Made by a program: the position numbers and the translations under genes. 7,970 bases of DNA from an uncultured Pseudomonadales bacterium (GTDB lineage Bacteria > Pseudomonadota > Gammaproteobacteria > Pseudomonadales > Pseudohongiellaceae). The stretch covers positions 1 to 7,970 of the forward strand of contig CALKDE010000132.1 of assembly GCA_938082955.1 (NCBI GenBank), written 5' to 3'. Shown here piece by piece: positions 6,359 to 7,970 of the stretch. The notes beneath the pieces are model-generated. The model saw only the letters and a program-made list of their open reading frames with translations. It made no database searches and was not told the origin of the DNA. Each line of letters opens with the position of its first letter. Within the stretch, counting starts at the first letter, position 1.

Positions 6359-6571
6359 TTCTTGTAGTGAGAAGCTATAAAAATATCAAGTATAGCCAGT
6401 AAAATCAATACCTTGGAAGTTTTCTTCTCAGTATTATCTGGTGTTGTTTGGCTCTGCATGGAGATAAGCCTAGCCAAGGGTAATGACTATTTATACGGTC
6501 CGAGTAAACTTTATACGCTTGGAATAGACCCTCCATATTCGCACCCGCTGTAGTCAAGATATTACTGCGTA

Positions 6572-6931
6572 TTAGCCGCCGGATAGCTTCACGTTCTTAA
6601 ACTGCTTGTCTAATTCTTGTTTAATCTGATCGCGATGGTCGCCCTGAACCTCGATCACACCATTTTTGACGGTGCCGCCGGAGCCACATAGCGCCTTTAA
6701 TTTCTTTGCGAGGCTCTTCAGATCTGCCTCGTTCATCTCCAAGCCTGATATGAGGGTGACACCTTTGCCTTTTCGGCCTTTCGATTCTCTACTAATTCGG
6801 ATTGGGAGATCGACGATTTGCCTTGGATTACCCTTATCTTGGACTAGGCGACAATTGCATTTTCGCAGCGGCTTATGACATCCAGGGCAGGTGGAGGATT
6901 CGGAGCTGTAAACTAGACGGGAGTTATTCAT
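6572..6931 (-). CDS. yciH: YciH/SUI1-family translation initiation factor-like protein
   Basis: Bacterial YciH proteins are homologues of eukaryotic eIF1 (SUI1) and are thought to act on the small ribosomal subunit to influence start selection. Their exact role is not settled. The 119-residue protein begins with SRLVYS, the usual YciH opening. A cysteine knuckle CPGCHKPLRKCNC follows (Cys15, Cys18, Cys25, Cys27), a likely zinc site that E. coli YciH lacks but many relatives carry. The SUI1 domain (about 43-119) shows ESKGRKGKGVTLISGL, CGSGGTVKNG (82-91), IEVQGDHR (93-100) and the terminal VKLSGG. The ATG at 6931 lies 26 bp after the BatD-like stop on the same strand with no strong Shine-Dalgarno, so it is probably co-transcribed with it. 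Function in the Bat context is not implied, as the pairing may be incidental. Confidence 0.93.
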   Translation of the reverse strand: MNNSRLVYSSESSTCPGCHKPLRKCNCRLVQDKGNPRQIVDLPIRISRESKGRKGKGVTLISGLEMNEADLKSLAKKLKALCGSGGTVKNGVIEVQGDHRDQIKQELDKQFKNVKLSGG

Positions 6932-6957
6932 GGTGATAAACCGCTAGTTGCTTTGTG

Positions 6958-7970
6958 TTAAGTTTTATAAAGCGGTGGTAGTGAATATTGCTCTTGTTGT
7001 TGCTGCTTCTTCTGCACGCGTAGTTTGCTCTTTCTTAGCTGCGAGGTAAGCTGTACCAGGTCTTTGGCATTGAATGTGCTGCCGCTGGCTTGGCCGTTAT
7101 CAATTTGGAACAGCGTAGTTTGTATATTGCGTGCGTGTTCGTGCAAGCCTGGTGATTCGTTCTGTTGCAGTATGTCTTCCATGCTGATTACAAAGCGGCT
7201 ATCGATGTGATGATCACACCATGTTATGAGTGTCTGTCGTATTGCCGTGAGGTCATTGCGGCTGCAGGCACGTACCAATTGTTTGTAGGCTACGCGCTCG
7301 TTGTTGTTGGGGCTGTAATTAGCTGCAATCTGCGCTTTTAGGCGCTGCAGGTATTGGCTGATTTCGCGTTTGTTATCCGCGATTACCAGTTTGTAGATGC
7401 TAAACATCACGATGATAAATGCGGCGGCTATCGTATAGCTCAGCCAAGCAGCCTCAACCTCGATAAACTCGGCCTGTGCCTGTGCATCTATCATTTCCTG
7501 GTCCACTACCGGTAGCTGAGATAATAGTTCCTCTAGGTTCTCCGTGCTGGCTACAGTCTGTTCGGCGGGTATTTCGCCGGTGATAGTCGCAATGACTAGA
7601 CTTGTTGCGGGTATAACAGTTGCTTCTATTTGGTCGGTATCTATGTTCCACCAGGGTATGGAGATTTCTGGAATCACTATGTTGCCACTGTCGACCGGCA
7701 CCATTGAGGTGACTTCTATGCGAGTGCCAACAATTGCGCCTTCTACGAAGGTGCGCTCAATTTCAGCGGGATCCGGATACAGGTTCAAGCCTTCGATTTC
7801 TGTGGGACTAAATGGTGGCAGCACGGCGCCATCTAGGCCGTCTGCAGTCATAGTCACTGTGCGTACAAGGCTATCGCCAACCTTCAAGCTGTTGAGATCT
7901 GTGCTCCAGGTTTCCTCTAACGTCAGGTTTGACACCGGCAGCCAGAAGTCGTCGCTTTGCACGGCGCTAG
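6958..7970 (-). CDS. batD: BatD-like membrane protein, C-terminal part (5' end outside window)
   Basis: BatD is a periplasm-facing, membrane-anchored member of MoxR/von Willebrand-A clusters named Bat for Bacteroides aerotolerance. It is thought to work with BatA/BatB in envelope stress, but its biochemistry is unknown. The frame is open through the right edge. The codon at 7960-7962 is an internal GTG valine, so the real start lies beyond the window, and about 336 residues are visible. The beta-rich extracytoplasmic part shows FWLPVSNLTLEETWS, VGDSLVRTVTMTADGL, LPPF, LNLYPDPAE and IPEISIPWWN, a sequence typical of BatD. One transmembrane helix (AAWLSYTIAAAFIIVMFSIY, near 7384-7449) follows. 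A cytoplasmic alpha-helical tail ends in a Lys/Gln-rich stretch and SLPPLYKT, like the LPPLYP end of relatives. The rest of the cluster would lie to the right. Confidence 0.88.
   Translation of the reverse strand, partial: SAVQSDDFWLPVSNLTLEETWSTDLNSLKVGDSLVRTVTMTADGLDGAVLPPFSPTEIEGLNLYPDPAEIERTFVEGAIVGTRIEVTSMVPVDSGNIVIPEISIPWWNIDTDQIEATVIPATSLVIATITGEIPAEQTVASTENLEELLSQLPVVDQEMIDAQAQAEFIEVEAAWLSYTIAAAFIIVMFSIYKLVIADNKREISQYLQRLKAQIAANYSPNNNERVAYKQLVRACSRNDLTAIRQTLITWCDHHIDSRFVISMEDILQQNESPGLHEHARNIQTTLFQIDNGQASGSTFNAKDLVQLTSQLRKSKLRVQKKQQQQEQYSLPPLYKT

Larger units (their letters stand above)
6122..6571. other. Intergenic region of about 450 bp without a recognisable gene
   Basis: No reading frame here resembles a protein family I know, and I see no tRNA, rRNA or repeat array. 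On the minus strand the first 85 bp must hold the leader and promoter of the epoxide-hydrolase-like gene, with two short palindromes at 6159-6172 and 6192-6203. I could not assign convincing -35/-10 boxes. A terminator-like + strand structure lies at 6308-6358. GCTATA (6374-6379) and TATAGC (6391-6396) form a weak AT-rich inverted repeat. The octamer TTTATACG occurs at 6490-6497 and again at 6510-6517. The remainder, up to the YciH-like stop, would be that gene's 3' region, with no clear minus-strand terminator. Confidence 0.6.

Noticed and set aside
6196..6402. 68-codon + strand reading frame in the intergenic region
   Set aside because: No recognisable family, no clear ribosome-binding site, and it runs through the terminator-like structure. 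The composition looks non-coding.
6411..6479. CCTTGG (6411-6416) and CCAAGG (6474-6479) as ends of a small mobile element
   Set aside because: The 6-bp arms are too short, and no target-site duplication or internal structure was found.
6490..6517. TTTATACG repeated at a 20-bp interval
   Set aside because: Only two 8-base copies in AT-rich sequence. This is likely chance and no element boundary is visible.
7454..7651. Minus-strand reading frame in another frame within batD
   Set aside because: It is a frame shadow. The BatD frame has the membrane helix and family motifs across the same bases.

Overview
The window looks like a gammaproteobacterial chromosome segment of moderate GC content. 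The evidence is the conserved gene order trpA - accD - folC - dedD - cvpA - purF, together with close residue-level similarity of AccD, FolC and PurF to the E. coli proteins as I remember them. E. coli has accD-folC-dedD-cvpA-purF without trpA in front. The trpA-accD junction is instead typical of several other gammaproteobacterial lineages, such as xanthomonads and many marine groups. I cannot name the genus.

Left block (1-5255, all + strand): six genes with gaps of only 17-53 bp and no terminator between them, so probably one operon or overlapping transcription units. It joins the end of tryptophan synthesis (TrpA), the first committed step of fatty-acid synthesis (AccD), folate synthesis and polyglutamylation (FolC), a septal SPOR protein (DedD), an inner-membrane protein (CvpA) and the first enzyme of purine synthesis (PurF). 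FolC and PurF are linked because purine synthesis uses folate one-carbon units.

Middle (5256-6571): a less conserved stretch between two housekeeping blocks. Just after purF there is a short + strand reading frame whose protein resembles the extreme C-terminus of TgpA-type membrane transglutaminases (DUF4129-like). I read it as a gene remnant. After a hairpin comes a minus-strand gene for a small Tat-exported protein of the limonene-epoxide-hydrolase/SnoaL-like fold. About 450 bp without a recognisable gene follow. They hold two short palindromes upstream of that gene and one terminator-like structure on the + strand that has no obvious gene to serve.

Right block (6572-7970, minus strand): a YciH/SUI1-family protein lies 26 bp downstream of the 3' part of a BatD-like membrane protein that runs off the right edge. 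BatD belongs to the MoxR/von Willebrand-A (Bat) gene clusters. TgpA-type transglutaminases also often occur with MoxR/DUF58 genes, so the remnant at 5303-5545 may record an old rearrangement of such a cluster.

I did not find a convincing undescribed system. The points most worth a second look are the DUF4129-like remnant, the exported epoxide-hydrolase-like protein with one apparently altered active-site position, and the structured non-coding sequence around it.
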